From the NCBI RefSeq assembly GCF_020731355.1, contig NZ_JAJFZK010000006.1, positions 62,001 through 126,000 on the forward strand: 64,000 nt of DNA, read 5' to 3'. Below, one piece after another: positions 46,961 to 56,405 of this stretch (positions within the stretch are counted from its first letter, which is position 1; every line of letters starts with the position of its first letter). A program made the position numbers and the translations under genes. Origin of the DNA: Bacillus sp. REN16. GTDB lineage: Bacteria > Bacillota > Bacilli > Bacillales > Bacillaceae_L. A model generated the notes under the pieces. The model was not told where the DNA came from. It did not search any database and saw only the letters and a program-made list of their open reading frames with translations.

Positions 46961-48273
46961 GTTAGTCCTTTTTTTAAAACAGCAAATACAATCAGCGGCT
47001 GCATTAAGATGGTCATTGGACGTTTCAGATTCATTACCTTAATAAAAGAATCATAGATATTCTTATCTTTTGCCGATAATAGGAATACGTTTCGGGCATA
47101 CCATTGGAGAATGGGAAAACCAAGTGGTTTTTTACCAGTCGTCTCCGAATAACGAAAATCTTCTGTCAGTACCATATTCCAAATCGGAGCGATGATTTTT
47201 GCCGCCTTTTTATGAAATTTCTGGGCAATGTTGTCTTGCGATTGATTTTGTAAAATATCTTTTAAAGCAAGTGCCTCTAACACCGCAATGCTCATACCCT
47301 GTCCGAAAAAGGGATCAATTCTACATAGTGTATCACCAATCATCAAGAGCCCAGAAGGGAATTTCTTCACTTTTTCAATTTTTCTCCATGTAATATGTGG
47401 CACCTTATAAATCGAAATACCAGTAAGAGGTTGAGCGTTTTGTAATTCGTGAAATATATCCGTTTTTGGTAGTTTTTCGGCCAAAGCTAGTAAACTATTT
47501 TCTTTTAAAGTATCTTTATCATTGATGATGTTATGATATCCAATAAAAGTTGCCAAATATCGATTTCCCTCAACTTTCGAAAGGGATCCGGCCATTTTTT
47601 CATGAGGTGGATCTGGATAAAGCAACTTTATTGTCCAATCCCGGTCATTGTTGTCCGGTAATTCGACAATTTGACTGACGTAAGTTAACCCAATTTTAAC
47701 TTTTTCTTCTGGAACCTGTACGCCTTGTTCAGTCAGCCAACGATAGGAGAAACTACTTGCTCCGCTCGCATCAATAATAAGATCAGCATAAATTATTGAG
47801 CCGTTCTTTAGCTCAACACCAATAATTCGATTTTCACCCTTATCAAAAACATACTTTTTAACAGTTTGATTATACCGAATGGTAATATTTTCATCTTTTT
47901 TTATGTATTGGTTAATATGCCATTCTAAGTGTGGTCGGGTTTGGAGTGTTGTTGTGTAACCACCATCGTATCGAAGTTTCCAAACTCCATGATGGTGCCA
48001 AGCCAGGTCTTTTGTAGAATTGATTTTTATCGCACCAGTTGAATAAAAATGTTCAGTGATTCCTGGAAAAAGCTGCTCTAAACCATGTTCTCCAGCGTGA
48101 AGCAATGCATGGATATGATTGCCTTGTGGTGCACCCTTTCTAGGATTAGGTGAAGTAACTTCGGAATCTTGCTCTAGTATAATTACGCTTTGAAAAGAAG
48201 CAGATAGAACACGGGCTGCTAACTTTCCGGCAATTCCTCCGCCAATTATGATTGATTTCAGATTTTGTTTCAT
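46942..48273 (-). CDS. FAD-dependent monooxygenase-like oxidoreductase
   Basis: 443 residues. FAD-binding GGGIAGKLAARVL is at residues 12-24, followed by LEQDSEV, the acid that binds ribose. A second flavin motif near residue 310 reads GLLMIGDTLCRIDPFFGQGMSIAVLEALAL, the GD(x)6P signature of aromatic-hydroxylase-like and geranylgeranyl-reductase-like flavoproteins. DASGAS near residue 186 also fits. Substrate unknown. Monocistronic on the minus strand; its 3' end overlaps the shared hairpin. Confidence 0.82.
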   Translation of the reverse strand: MKQNLKSIIIGGGIAGKLAARVLSASFQSVIILEQDSEVTSPNPRKGAPQGNHIHALLHAGEHGLEQLFPGITEHFYSTGAIKINSTKDLAWHHHGVWKLRYDGGYTTTLQTRPHLEWHINQYIKKDENITIRYNQTVKKYVFDKGENRIIGVELKNGSIIYADLIIDASGASSFSYRWLTEQGVQVPEEKVKIGLTYVSQIVELPDNNDRDWTIKLLYPDPPHEKMAGSLSKVEGNRYLATFIGYHNIINDKDTLKENSLLALAEKLPKTDIFHELQNAQPLTGISIYKVPHITWRKIEKVKKFPSGLLMIGDTLCRIDPFFGQGMSIAVLEALALKDILQNQSQDNIAQKFHKKAAKIIAPIWNMVLTEDFRYSETTGKKPLGFPILQWYARNVFLLSAKDKNIYDSFIKVMNLKRPMTILMQPLIVFAVLKKGLTKKRRL

Positions 48274-48422
48274 TTAAAATACACTCCTATGTAATTCATA
48301 TGTTTATATTTTAAATTGTGTTTGATAAAAAAGGTACATAATATACAAGAATGATTTAAAATTTATCCAGTAATGTTAGCCTCTATGTTATCTTTAGTTA
48401 TCGAGTTAAAGGAAGTGAAACA

Positions 48423-49151
48423 GTGGAACCATTAAAACCAGCCATTCATTTTAACCATGTAAATTTTCATGCAGACAATAAACATATTTTGAAAAATATT
48501 ACAGGTTCCTTTTATGAAGGAACGATTACGACCTTGGTTGGACCATCGGGTGCAGGAAAATCAACATTGCTGAAGCTTTGTAATGGTCTTTTGTCCCATG
48601 ATTCTGGTGAAATTTATATAAAGGGAAAAGACATCCATTCATATGAACCAGTGCAATTACGACGGATTGTCGGTATTGCTCTTCAAAATGCACCAATGGT
48701 GAGCGGTACGGTGCTTCAGAATTTAGCTTTGCCATTAACGCTCCAAGGTAAAAAATTGGAAGAAAATACAGCGAAAGAATTATTAGATGATGTTGGATTA
48801 GAAGTTGAATATTTAGATCGGGATATTCGAGATTTATCAGGTGGACAGCGTCAAAAGGTGTCCATTGCTCGAACACTCGTTAATCATCCAAAAATAATGT
48901 TGTTGGATGAAATCACGTCGGCACTTGATCGGGTCTCTAAAACCGAAATTGAGGAACTGATTGTCAAAATCAACCAGAAATACAAGGTAACAACTATTTG
49001 GATTACCCATAATCTTCAGCAAGCCATCGAAATTGGAAATTACGTTTGGGTGCTTATGGAGGGGGAAGTCATTGAAACGGGAAAGAGCACTTTATTGAAA
49101 TCTCCTTCACACGAAAAAGTAAAGCTATTTGTGAAGGGGGAGATGGCATGA
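48423..49151 (+). CDS. fetA: ABC transporter ATPase of a FetAB-type exporter
   Basis: 242 residues from a GTG start with AAAGGAAGTG ahead. Complete ABC ATPase: Walker A GPSGAGKST (about residues 39-47), Q-loop, signature LSGGQRQKVSIARTL, Walker B IMLLDEITSALD, and H-loop WITHN. It overlaps the permease gene by 4 bases (ATGA). Pairing with a UPF0014 permease identifies it as the FetA/YbbL type, linked in E. coli to iron export and peroxide resistance. Confidence 0.85.
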   Translation: MEPLKPAIHFNHVNFHADNKHILKNITGSFYEGTITTLVGPSGAGKSTLLKLCNGLLSHDSGEIYIKGKDIHSYEPVQLRRIVGIALQNAPMVSGTVLQNLALPLTLQGKKLEENTAKELLDDVGLEVEYLDRDIRDLSGGQRQKVSIARTLVNHPKIMLLDEITSALDRVSKTEIEELIVKINQKYKVTTIWITHNLQQAIEIGNYVWVLMEGEVIETGKSTLLKSPSHEKVKLFVKGEMA

Positions 49152-49900
49152 GTACACTTGGATTAGCAATCGCCCTCATCTTTGTTCTCATCCCGATTTT
49201 TTTATCGAAAACATTTAATCTAGGTTTGGAAAAGGACACCACAATTGCGGTCATCCGATCAATCATTCAGCTATTTGCAGTTGGCTACATTTTAAAGTTC
49301 GTCTTTGAAACGGAAAGTCTCATTTATATATTTCTAATGGTTGTCGTAATGATTGTTGCGGCCACTCAAAATGCAAGGAAAAAGGGGAAGGCGATAAAAG
49401 GTATTACGTGGAAAATTGCCGCAACCTTGATTTTTATGGAGGTTCTCACACAGGCAATTCTCTTAGGGTTTAAAATTACACCAGCAACCGCCCAGTATAT
49501 CATTCCAATCAGCGGGATGGTCGTCGGTAATTCAATGGTGCTCGCAATTCTATTTTTGAATAGATTTACAGCAGAGGTTGATACCCATCAAGAACAAACA
49601 GAGCTTATACTCTCCTTAGGTGGGACGCCAAAACAAGCGATTCATACCCAGCTTATTACTTCAATCAAGGCGAGTATGATTCCAACCATTGAGAGTCAAA
49701 AAACAATCGGACTCGTTCAACTGCCTGGGATGATGAGTGGACAAATTATTGCAGGAGCTAGTCCAATCCAAGCAGTTCAATTTCAATTACTCGTACTCTT
49801 TTTACTATTAACTACTGCAGCAGTAACAAGCATTATGCTTGGATTTTTGTCCTATCCAACACTATTCAACCAACGTATGCAATTTTTGAAAATGAGATAA
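49148..49900 (+). CDS. fetB: UPF0014-family permease FetB
   Basis: 250 residues, seven or so hydrophobic segments. LSKTFNLGLEKDTTIAVIRSIIQLFAVGYIL opens the protein and GLVQLPGMMSGQIIAGASPIQAVQFQ near residue 190 is the hallmark of the UPF0014/FetB family. It forms the membrane part of the ABC pair with the preceding gene, whose stop it overlaps. The substrate is inferred from E. coli FetAB (iron); not proven here. Confidence 0.9.
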   Translation: MSTLGLAIALIFVLIPIFLSKTFNLGLEKDTTIAVIRSIIQLFAVGYILKFVFETESLIYIFLMVVVMIVAATQNARKKGKAIKGITWKIAATLIFMEVLTQAILLGFKITPATAQYIIPISGMVVGNSMVLAILFLNRFTAEVDTHQEQTELILSLGGTPKQAIHTQLITSIKASMIPTIESQKTIGLVQLPGMMSGQIIAGASPIQAVQFQLLVLFLLLTTAAVTSIMLGFLSYPTLFNQRMQFLKMR

Positions 49901-49917
49901 AAAATAGTGTGAAACTA

Positions 49918-49964
49918 AAAATGCCTGAACCCACATCTCAAATGATAGGGCTCAGGCATTTATC
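49918..49964. terminator. Terminator after fetAB, possibly bidirectional
   Basis: AATGCCTGA pairs with TCAGGCATT, extended by CC/GG after a bulge. T-rich sequence lies on both sides. Confidence 0.7.
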
Positions 49965-50024
49965 AATTATATGAACGGGATATTTTAGTTTCCCAGCTTA
50001 TTTTCGATATTCAATAATACACAT

Positions 50025-50735
50025 TTAATATTTAAACACATGCCTGCCGATTTTCGCTGCAGTCGTTCTTGAATCTAGCCAACGACTAGTGGCAATCGCA
50101 GGGTTATAGAAGAACAAGGCTTCTTTAGCAATATATCTCATTTCATTAAGTGCTGCATGCACCGCTTTTTTCGATTCTTCATCAGCAGGTTTATTGATTG
50201 CTCCATTACGAACAGGCTGGAACTGGCCGCGTTGATAAATAACACCTTGAATTGTATCAGGGAATTTTGGGCTTTCTAAACGATTTAACACAACTGCCGC
50301 GACGGCTACTTTTCCTTCAAATGGTTCGGCTTGAGCCTCAGCTCGTACAATTCTCGCTAAAAGGTCTAACTCTTGGGAAGAAAATTTATATTTACTTGAA
50401 ACACTCTTAACATCTGTCACAACTTGCTCTGTTTTTGCCGTTTTTACCGCTTCTAGTGTAGCAACGACAGCTTCTTCTTTTTCTTCAATGTGCATTCCTT
50501 CAAATAATTTTGGTGCATTATCATGAATTACTTCCGTAATTATATTTTGCCCGACAATAATAAGGTCTACATTTTCCACTTGAGGGTTCATAACCACTAA
50601 TTCATCTAACTTCATTCCATGCTTTCGAGCGATTTCAGACATTGTGTCACCGTCTTGAACAGTATACGCAAACGCCTGATCCGCAAAAAATAGAGATGCT
50701 ATAAAGATCGCTAGTCCTAATAGTAATTTTTTCAT
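50025..50735 (-). CDS. Secreted cell wall hydrolase: LysM plus SleB/CwlJ-type domain
   Basis: 236 residues. Signal peptide 1-23 (cleavage after AFA). One LysM repeat (about 24-68, YTVQDGDTMSEIARKHGMKL), a Glu/Lys/Val linker (70-115), then Hydrolase_2 (about 123-236, LLARIVRAEAQAEPFEGKVAVAAVVLNR, and the ending RTTAAKIGRHVFKY). The Glu in RAEA is the likely catalytic acid. Shorter relative of the four-LysM enzyme at 6440-7810; both end in the same way. Likely role in spore cortex or wall turnover. Confidence 0.88.
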   Translation of the reverse strand: MKKLLLGLAIFIASLFFADQAFAYTVQDGDTMSEIARKHGMKLDELVVMNPQVENVDLIIVGQNIITEVIHDNAPKLFEGMHIEEKEEAVVATLEAVKTAKTEQVVTDVKSVSSKYKFSSQELDLLARIVRAEAQAEPFEGKVAVAAVVLNRLESPKFPDTIQGVIYQRGQFQPVRNGAINKPADEESKKAVHAALNEMRYIAKEALFFYNPAIATSRWLDSRTTAAKIGRHVFKY

Positions 50736-50866
50736 AGTAATAGTCCTCCTAGTTAATTTAAGTACTGGTTAACTCTCTATGACTCATTACTATGAACCGA
50801 AAAAATAGATTAGTATTACAGTTTCGTTACAGGTAGATTACACCTTGTCTATATTCCAAAAACTAG

Positions 50867-50901
50867 CAAAAAAATGGTTCTCTTTTGATTAAGAGAACCA
50901 T
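50867..50901 (-). terminator. Terminator of the M20 amidohydrolase gene
   Basis: Perfect 11-bp stem ATGGTTCTCTT/AAGAGAACCAT, with a T-run on the minus strand. Confidence 0.88.
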
Positions 50902-50911
50902 CCCTTGGTAC

Positions 50912-52075
50912 TTATTTCTTCTTGTCAAATTCCTCTTTAATGTTTTCTAGTAATTCTGGTTCTGTTAAAATTTTGAATCCTGTTAACGCCATTGTTTTTG
51001 CACCAAGGATCATTGCATCCTTCCCTTGATTGCTCAGGGCAGCTTCACGGAAACCGTGAGTGTGGCACGCAAATGGCTCATCACAAATTTTTACGTACGG
51101 ATGGATAGAAGGGACAACATGGCTTACATTTCCCATATCAAGTGATCCGCCTTCTGCACGTTCATAAATTTCCTCCGGATTAACTCCTAAATCAATTAAT
51201 GTATCGGTAAATACATCTGAAAAAGCTTCATTTGTAACCATATCATCATAGGAGAACTCATAAAATGACCATTCCATAGTTGCACCTGTTTGAAGGGCTG
51301 CACCTTGGGCACATTTTTTAACCTTTTCAACAAGCTCATCCACATACTCTCGCGTTGCAGCGCGAACATAGAATTGTGCCACTGCATAATCAGGTACGAT
51401 ATTAGCCGCTTTCCCACCTTCTGAGATAACTCCATGAATACGTGCATCAGATGTAATATGTTGTCTTAATGCATTGATACTGTTGAATGTTTGAATGACC
51501 GCATCTAGGGCATTGATTCCTTCATGTGGAGCAGCGGCTGCATGTGCCGCTTTCCCGAAAAATTCAAATTGGATAGCATCCTTTGCAAGGGATGCACCAC
51601 TTTTTTCATAGTGGCTTAGTGGATGGACCATCATGGCCACATCCAGATGATTAAAGATACCTTGCTCCGCCATTGTTACTTTTCCACCTTTTGTTTCTTC
51701 AGCCGGAGTTCCGTACACAACAACCTTCCCGCCAGTTTCTGAAAGAACCTTCGATAAACCAATACCTGCTGCAATTCCCATCGTTCCAATCAAATTATGC
51801 CCACACGCATGACCTAATTCAGGCAGTGCATCATATTCCGACATGATTCCAATTGTCGCACCAGGTTTTCCACTGTCAAAAATAGCTTCAAAGGCGGTAG
51901 GGAGACCAGCTGTTCCTATTTCTACATCAAATTTATGTTTTTTGAGTTCATCTGTTAAAATTTTACAGGCCTTGAACTCCTCATGACCCAACTCGGGATT
52001 TGCCCCAATGTATGCACTGATTTCGTAAAAACGATCCTTATTTTCCTCGATAGCCGCAAGTATTTCTGCTTTCAT
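50912..52075 (-). CDS. M20-family amidohydrolase (AbgB/ACY1L2-like)
   Basis: 387 residues from the ATG at 52075 (MKAEILAAIEENKDRFYEIS); an upstream in-frame ATG 66 bases further has no ribosome site. Metal-binding motifs: SEYDALPELGHACGHN (about 76-91), PAEETKGGK (about 123), and MVHPLSHYEKSG near 150. The M20 dimerisation domain follows (FEFFGKAAHAAAAPHEGINALDAVIQ). Family members split N-acyl or aminobenzoyl-glutamate amides. No substrate can be fixed. Single gene. Confidence 0.9.
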   Translation of the reverse strand: MKAEILAAIEENKDRFYEISAYIGANPELGHEEFKACKILTDELKKHKFDVEIGTAGLPTAFEAIFDSGKPGATIGIMSEYDALPELGHACGHNLIGTMGIAAGIGLSKVLSETGGKVVVYGTPAEETKGGKVTMAEQGIFNHLDVAMMVHPLSHYEKSGASLAKDAIQFEFFGKAAHAAAAPHEGINALDAVIQTFNSINALRQHITSDARIHGVISEGGKAANIVPDYAVAQFYVRAATREYVDELVEKVKKCAQGAALQTGATMEWSFYEFSYDDMVTNEAFSDVFTDTLIDLGVNPEEIYERAEGGSLDMGNVSHVVPSIHPYVKICDEPFACHTHGFREAALSNQGKDAMILGAKTMALTGFKILTEPELLENIKEEFDKKK

Positions 52076-52212
52076 AATGAACCAACTTTCTTTTATAGGT
52101 TTTCTATGGATTATTATAAAACAACATGTATAAAAATTCAATTAAACTCTTTGTCTACTATATTATTTTTATATAATGATTAAAAATTATTAAAAAATAG
52201 GCACTAGCACAT

Positions 52213-52240
52213 ACAGTACAACCCATAGGCTCATATCCTA
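52213..52240 (+). promoter_or_regulatory. Possible sigma-K promoter of the YjcZ-like gene
   Basis: AC (52213-52214), 17 bases, then CATATCCTA (52232-52240), which fits the sigma-K -10 pattern CATA-N3-TA. It lies about 34 bases upstream of a peptide of sporulation type. Confidence 0.35.
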
Positions 52241-52273
52241 ACAATGTAATGAAAAAGAAAGGGAGATGACATT

Positions 52274-52399
52274 ATGAACTACGGATACCACGATCACTGC
52301 GGATACGGATATGGTGGATTTGGAAATAACAACGGTTTTGTATTAATCGTTGTATTGTTTATCTTATTGATAATTGTTGGTGCTTCTTACGTACGCTAA
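52274..52399 (+). CDS. YjcZ-family small membrane protein
   Basis: 41 residues with a GGGAG ribosome site. A Gly/Tyr-rich head ([20 protein letters not shown]) precedes a single membrane segment ([17 protein letters not shown]). This is the layout of YjcZ-family sporulation peptides, common in multiple copies in Bacillus. Function unknown. Confidence 0.82.
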   Translation: MNYGYHDHCGYGYGGFGNNNGFVLIVVLFILLIIVGASYVR

Positions 52400-52423
52400 T
52401 CATATACAGAGCAAATAAAACAG

Positions 52424-52464
52424 GAGGTTCCTTTCACAAATAGTGGAGGGAGTCTTTTTTTTGT
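52424..52464 (+). terminator. Terminator after YjcZ-like gene
   Basis: AGGTTCCTTTCAC pairs with GTGGAGGGAGTCT with wobble pairs, then eight T. Confidence 0.7.
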
Positions 52465-52613
52465 TTGCGATAATAATAATATGTAAACTAGATGATCTGA
52501 ACACAATTAGGTTGATTATAAAAATATTATGTTAACTGCGTGTTTTTTTTTTGAATAGATATTACCCTAAAATACAAATGATAAAAAGCATATGTCTTTA
52601 TTGAGGTGAAAAT

Positions 52614-53534
52614 ATGATTAATCAATATGAAGTTGTCATTATCGGTGGGGGAATAGCTGGATTGCAGGCTGCCATTCAGCTTGGAAGGTACAACCGTAAA
52701 ATAGCGGTTATTGATTCAGATGACGGCCGTTCTACCATTTGCAGAAGCTACCACAATATTTTAGGGTGGCCAGACGGAGTAAGCGGGGAAACATTACGTA
52801 ATCAAGGAAAAAAGCATGCAGAACGTTACGGGGTCTCTTTTATTCAAAATGAGGTCATAAAAATTGAAAAACAAGGTGATTCATTTCAAATCGATTGTCG
52901 GGGCGGCGATACATTTGCTGCAAAACGGTTGCTCCTTGCAACTGGCATAAAGGACAATATTCCACCTATTAAAAATATTTATAAATGTTTAGGGTTAACT
53001 GTCTATGTATGTCCTGACTGTGACGGCTACGAAGTGGTTGACAAGCATGTGATTGTGATTGGATCTGGAAAGTCCGGAGCGGCAATGGCACTCACTCTTT
53101 CTTATTTTACAAAAGACATTACATTCATCAATCATGACTGGAATAAACTTGATAATGATCTGATGGATAAGTTTGAGCAAAAGGGTATATCTCATATCCA
53201 AGATGAAGCAGAGGAAATTTTGCTTGGTGAAGATCATGCAGATTTTCTTGGCGTACGTCTGAAAAGTGGAAATATCATTAAGGGAGATCGTGGATTTTTA
53301 GGGTTTGGGGGAAACAAGGTACGGTCAGAACTAGCAGTCCAGCTTGGGATCGAACGAATGGAAAATAAACATATCAATGTTGATCCAAGAACAAAAATGA
53401 CGAATATAAAGCACGTCTGGGCAGCAGGAGATATTGCCGTCCATTCCGAGCAAATAACAATCGCCATGGGTGATGGCATGCAGGCAGCCATTTGGATTCA
53501 TAAAAGCCTTTTAGATGAAAAAACATCCGAATAA
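52614..53534 (+). CDS. Thioredoxin-reductase-like NAD(P)/FAD oxidoreductase
   Basis: 306 residues. FAD motif GGGIAGLQAAIQLGR (10-24), redox-active CPDCDGYEV (about 131-139, spacing CxxC as in thioredoxin reductases), NAD(P) motif IGSGKSGAAMALTL (about 149-162), and the C-terminal flavin motif HVWAAGDIA near 268. The two Cys are conserved, so disulfide reductase activity is possible, though substrate could be a small thiol, a thioredoxin-like protein or a ferredoxin. Single gene with a GAGGTG ribosome site. Confidence 0.85.
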   Translation: MINQYEVVIIGGGIAGLQAAIQLGRYNRKIAVIDSDDGRSTICRSYHNILGWPDGVSGETLRNQGKKHAERYGVSFIQNEVIKIEKQGDSFQIDCRGGDTFAAKRLLLATGIKDNIPPIKNIYKCLGLTVYVCPDCDGYEVVDKHVIVIGSGKSGAAMALTLSYFTKDITFINHDWNKLDNDLMDKFEQKGISHIQDEAEEILLGEDHADFLGVRLKSGNIIKGDRGFLGFGGNKVRSELAVQLGIERMENKHINVDPRTKMTNIKHVWAAGDIAVHSEQITIAMGDGMQAAIWIHKSLLDEKTSE

Positions 53535-53586
53535 CGAAATTATCAATCTTTACATACATATGATGTAATAATAGGCTTTTAAAATA

Positions 53587-53600
53587 CTTAAGCGCTTACA
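53587..53600. promoter_or_regulatory. CcpA cre site candidate upstream of yodT
   Basis: CTTAAGCGCTTACA matches the cre consensus at all but the first two positions. It lies about 70 bases before the yodT start. Confidence 0.45.
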
Positions 53601-53671
53601 GGGGATTGAGAAAAAGGCGTGTGTATTTGTTTATGATGTATGCAATACCATTTTGGTGAGGAGGGGTTCGT

Positions 53672-55027
53672 ATGGACGAAACCCGCTTAATTAAACCCTT
53701 ATTGGATAAGGATTATCCGATGATTAGCCATGGGGATGGAATTTACCTATATGATACATACGGGAAAAAATACATCGACGGCTCTTCTGGTGCCATCACG
53801 GCAAGCATCGGCCATGGCGTCAAGGAAATCATTGAAGAAATTGAAAAACAGGCTAATAAAATTTCGTTTGTGTATAGGTCACAATTCACAAGTGAGCCCG
53901 CTGAAAAATTAGCAAAAAAGTTAAGTGACCTGGCAAAAGGCGGTGAATACTGGTCTTTTTTTGTAAACAGCGGTTCTGAGGCAACGGAAACCGCAATGAA
54001 AATAGCAATCCAATATTGGCAGGAAAAAGGCATCAAGGGGAAAAATAAAATTTTATCACGCTGGATGAGTTACCACGGAATAACGATTGGTGCGCTTTCG
54101 ATGTCCGGTCATCCCGGACGAAGAGCTCGATTTGTTTCATTATTAGAGGACTATCCAACAATTCAGCCACCATATTGCTTCCGTTGTCCGTTTAACACCA
54201 CCTATCCGACCTGCAACCATATGTGTGCAACCGAATTGGAACAAGCAATCAACCGAATAGGTGCCGACCATATTGCAGCCTTCATTGCTGAACCGATTAT
54301 TGGTGCAGCGGGTGGTGCAATTGTACCGCCTGAAGGCTATTATCAAGTCATCAAAAAAATCTGCGAAAAACACAACATATTATTCATCGCAGATGAGGTA
54401 ATGACAGGAATGGGCCGCACTGGGAAAATGTTTGCCCTTGAACATTGGGATACACAGGCAGACATCATTGCCCTTGGAAAAGGGATGAGTGCTGGCTACA
54501 CACCGGTTGCCGCAACACTTGTAAGTGAAAAGGTAATGGACCCTATTCAAAAGGGGTCAAAGCTCATCATGAGTGGTCACACATATAGTGCTAATCCTCA
54601 ATCTGCTGCAGTCGCTTTAGCAGTAATCAATTACATTGAAACTCATAATCTCGTTGAAAAATCTAAGAAACTCGGAAAATACCTTAATGCGAAACTAGAA
54701 GTATTACAAAAAATGCATCCCATTATTGGCGATGTTCGTGGAAAAGGACTTATGTGTGGAATTGAATTTGTATCCGACATGATTACGAAATTCCCTTTTA
54801 AAAAGGAAATCGATTTAACATCACTTGTTGTTGGTCAAGGTCAGAAAAATGGTCTCTTACTTTATCCGGCTGCGGCTGGAATCGAAGGTGTTGGTGGAGA
54901 TGCCATTCTTGTTGCTCCGCCACTAACGATCACCAAAGATCAAATCGATGAACTAATCGAACTCCTTGATCAAACCCTAAACGATGTGGAAACCGAACTG
55001 AGGAATAAAGGTGTAATATCAGCATAA
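53672..55027 (+). CDS. yodT: Class III aminotransferase YodT
   Basis: 451 residues; GAGGAGGGG ribosome site. PLP fold-type I, class III: NSGSEATETAMKIA binds cofactor phosphate, FIADEVMTGMGRTGKM holds the Asp, and IALGKGMSAGYTPVA holds the Schiff-base lysine (about residue 271). Close in length and context to B. subtilis YodT (about 444). First gene of a five-gene run with yodS, yodR, yodQ and yodP. In the proposed pathway it would transaminate an acetylated beta-lysine to a 3-oxo acid. Confidence 0.9.
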   Translation: MDETRLIKPLLDKDYPMISHGDGIYLYDTYGKKYIDGSSGAITASIGHGVKEIIEEIEKQANKISFVYRSQFTSEPAEKLAKKLSDLAKGGEYWSFFVNSGSEATETAMKIAIQYWQEKGIKGKNKILSRWMSYHGITIGALSMSGHPGRRARFVSLLEDYPTIQPPYCFRCPFNTTYPTCNHMCATELEQAINRIGADHIAAFIAEPIIGAAGGAIVPPEGYYQVIKKICEKHNILFIADEVMTGMGRTGKMFALEHWDTQADIIALGKGMSAGYTPVAATLVSEKVMDPIQKGSKLIMSGHTYSANPQSAAVALAVINYIETHNLVEKSKKLGKYLNAKLEVLQKMHPIIGDVRGKGLMCGIEFVSDMITKFPFKKEIDLTSLVVGQGQKNGLLLYPAAAGIEGVGGDAILVAPPLTITKDQIDELIELLDQTLNDVETELRNKGVISA

Positions 55028-55044
55028 CAAGGAGGTGTAATAAG

Positions 55045-55740
55045 GTGATTGAAAATCGCTACAATAAGATTTCAACTCTAGAAGCGGCCCTGGCACATAT
55101 CAATGATGGAACAACACTAATGTTTGGGGGCTTCGGCGGGATTGGAAGCCCGCCAACTCTTATCGATGGTTTGCTGGAGAAAAACGTCAGAGATTTGACG
55201 TTGATAGGAAATGATACAGGTTTTCCAAACATTGGAATTGGAAAACTCGTAAGCCGTGGTCATGCAAAAAAATGTGTTGTTTCCCATATTGGCTCTAACC
55301 CGGTAGCAGGCAAATTAATGACGGAAGGAAAAATGGAAATTGAATTCTCTCCGCAAGGAACTTTAGCTGAACGAATACGAGCTGGTGGAGTGGGACTTGG
55401 CGGGATTTTAGTAGATGTTGGTATTGATAACGAAATCGTATCAAATGGAAAACAAATCATCCAAGTTGATGGTACGAATTATCTATTAGAAAAGCCATTA
55501 ACGGCGGATGTTTCTATTGTTTTTGCGAAAAAAGCTGATCCATTCGGAAACCTTGTCTATGACAAAAGTGCCCGAAATATGAATCCGCTTGTGGCTATGG
55601 CTGGTAAATACACTATTGCTGAGGTTGAGGAAATTGTTCCGCTCTCAGAACTTAACCCAGAGGAAGTCATTACGCCTGGCATTTATGTCGATATGATCAT
55701 CGAAACGGGAGGGGTGAACTGGAAATGGGTATGGGAGTAG
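55045..55740 (+). CDS. yodS: 3-oxoacid CoA-transferase subunit A, YodS
   Basis: 231 residues from a GTG start with AAGGAGG ahead. The CoA-transferase family I signature GGFGGIGSPPTLIDGL (about 26-41) and GNDTGFPNIGIG match subunit A. It overlaps yodR by 16 bases, fitting equal production of the two subunits. The enzyme moves CoA onto a 3-oxo acid made in the lysine pathway. Confidence 0.92.
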   Translation: MIENRYNKISTLEAALAHINDGTTLMFGGFGGIGSPPTLIDGLLEKNVRDLTLIGNDTGFPNIGIGKLVSRGHAKKCVVSHIGSNPVAGKLMTEGKMEIEFSPQGTLAERIRAGGVGLGGILVDVGIDNEIVSNGKQIIQVDGTNYLLEKPLTADVSIVFAKKADPFGNLVYDKSARNMNPLVAMAGKYTIAEVEEIVPLSELNPEEVITPGIYVDMIIETGGVNWKWVWE

Positions 55741-56387
55741 ATATTCGCAATAGAATTGCAAAAAGAGCTGCACAGGAAATTAAGGATGGCATGATTGTGA
55801 ACCTTGGGATTGGGATTCCTTCACTTGTTCCGAACCATCTGCCAGACGGGATGAACGTCATGGTGCATGCCGAAAACGGGATATTAGGTATCGGTCCAAG
55901 CCCAGATAAGGGTGAGGAAGATGAGAATATTTGCAATGCTGCCGGGTACCCGGTAACAACTGTCACAGGTTCCTCCTATTTTGATAGTTCAATTGCCTTT
56001 GGCATGATTCGTCGTGGGTATATCGATATAACCATTTTAGGCTCGCTTCAGGTTAGTGAAAAAGGTGACCTTGCTAACTGGATTGTTCCGGGTAAGCGCG
56101 TTCCAGGAATGGGCGGTGCGATGGAACTAGCGCAAAAAGCGAAGAAAGTCATTGTTTTAATGAATCATGTCGACAAGCATGGAAATTCCAAGATTGTGAA
56201 GGAATGCAGTCTGCCGCTCACTTCGAGAAGCTGTGTTAACCTCATTATCACAGATATGGCTGTGATTGGAGTAAGGGAGGATGGACTTCAGCTACTAGAA
56301 GTCATGGCCCCTTTTGTCGTGGAGGATGTCATCAAAAATACGAGTGCCGAATTGAAGTGGGACGATACCATTTCACAACTAGTTTAA
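55725..56387 (+). CDS. yodR: 3-oxoacid CoA-transferase subunit B, YodR
   Basis: 220 residues. NLGIGIPSLVPNHLPDGMNV followed by VHAENGILGIGP, in which the Glu of AENG is the catalytic residue that forms the thioester. GMGGAMELAQKAKKVIVLMNH and the KIVKECSLPLTSRSCVNLIITD end match subunit B (AtoA/ScoB-like). Its start lies inside yodS. Confidence 0.92.
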   Translation: MGMGVDIRNRIAKRAAQEIKDGMIVNLGIGIPSLVPNHLPDGMNVMVHAENGILGIGPSPDKGEEDENICNAAGYPVTTVTGSSYFDSSIAFGMIRRGYIDITILGSLQVSEKGDLANWIVPGKRVPGMGGAMELAQKAKKVIVLMNHVDKHGNSKIVKECSLPLTSRSCVNLIITDMAVIGVREDGLQLLEVMAPFVVEDVIKNTSAELKWDDTISQLV

Positions 56388-56405
56388 TATAGGGAGGAGA
56401 ATTGT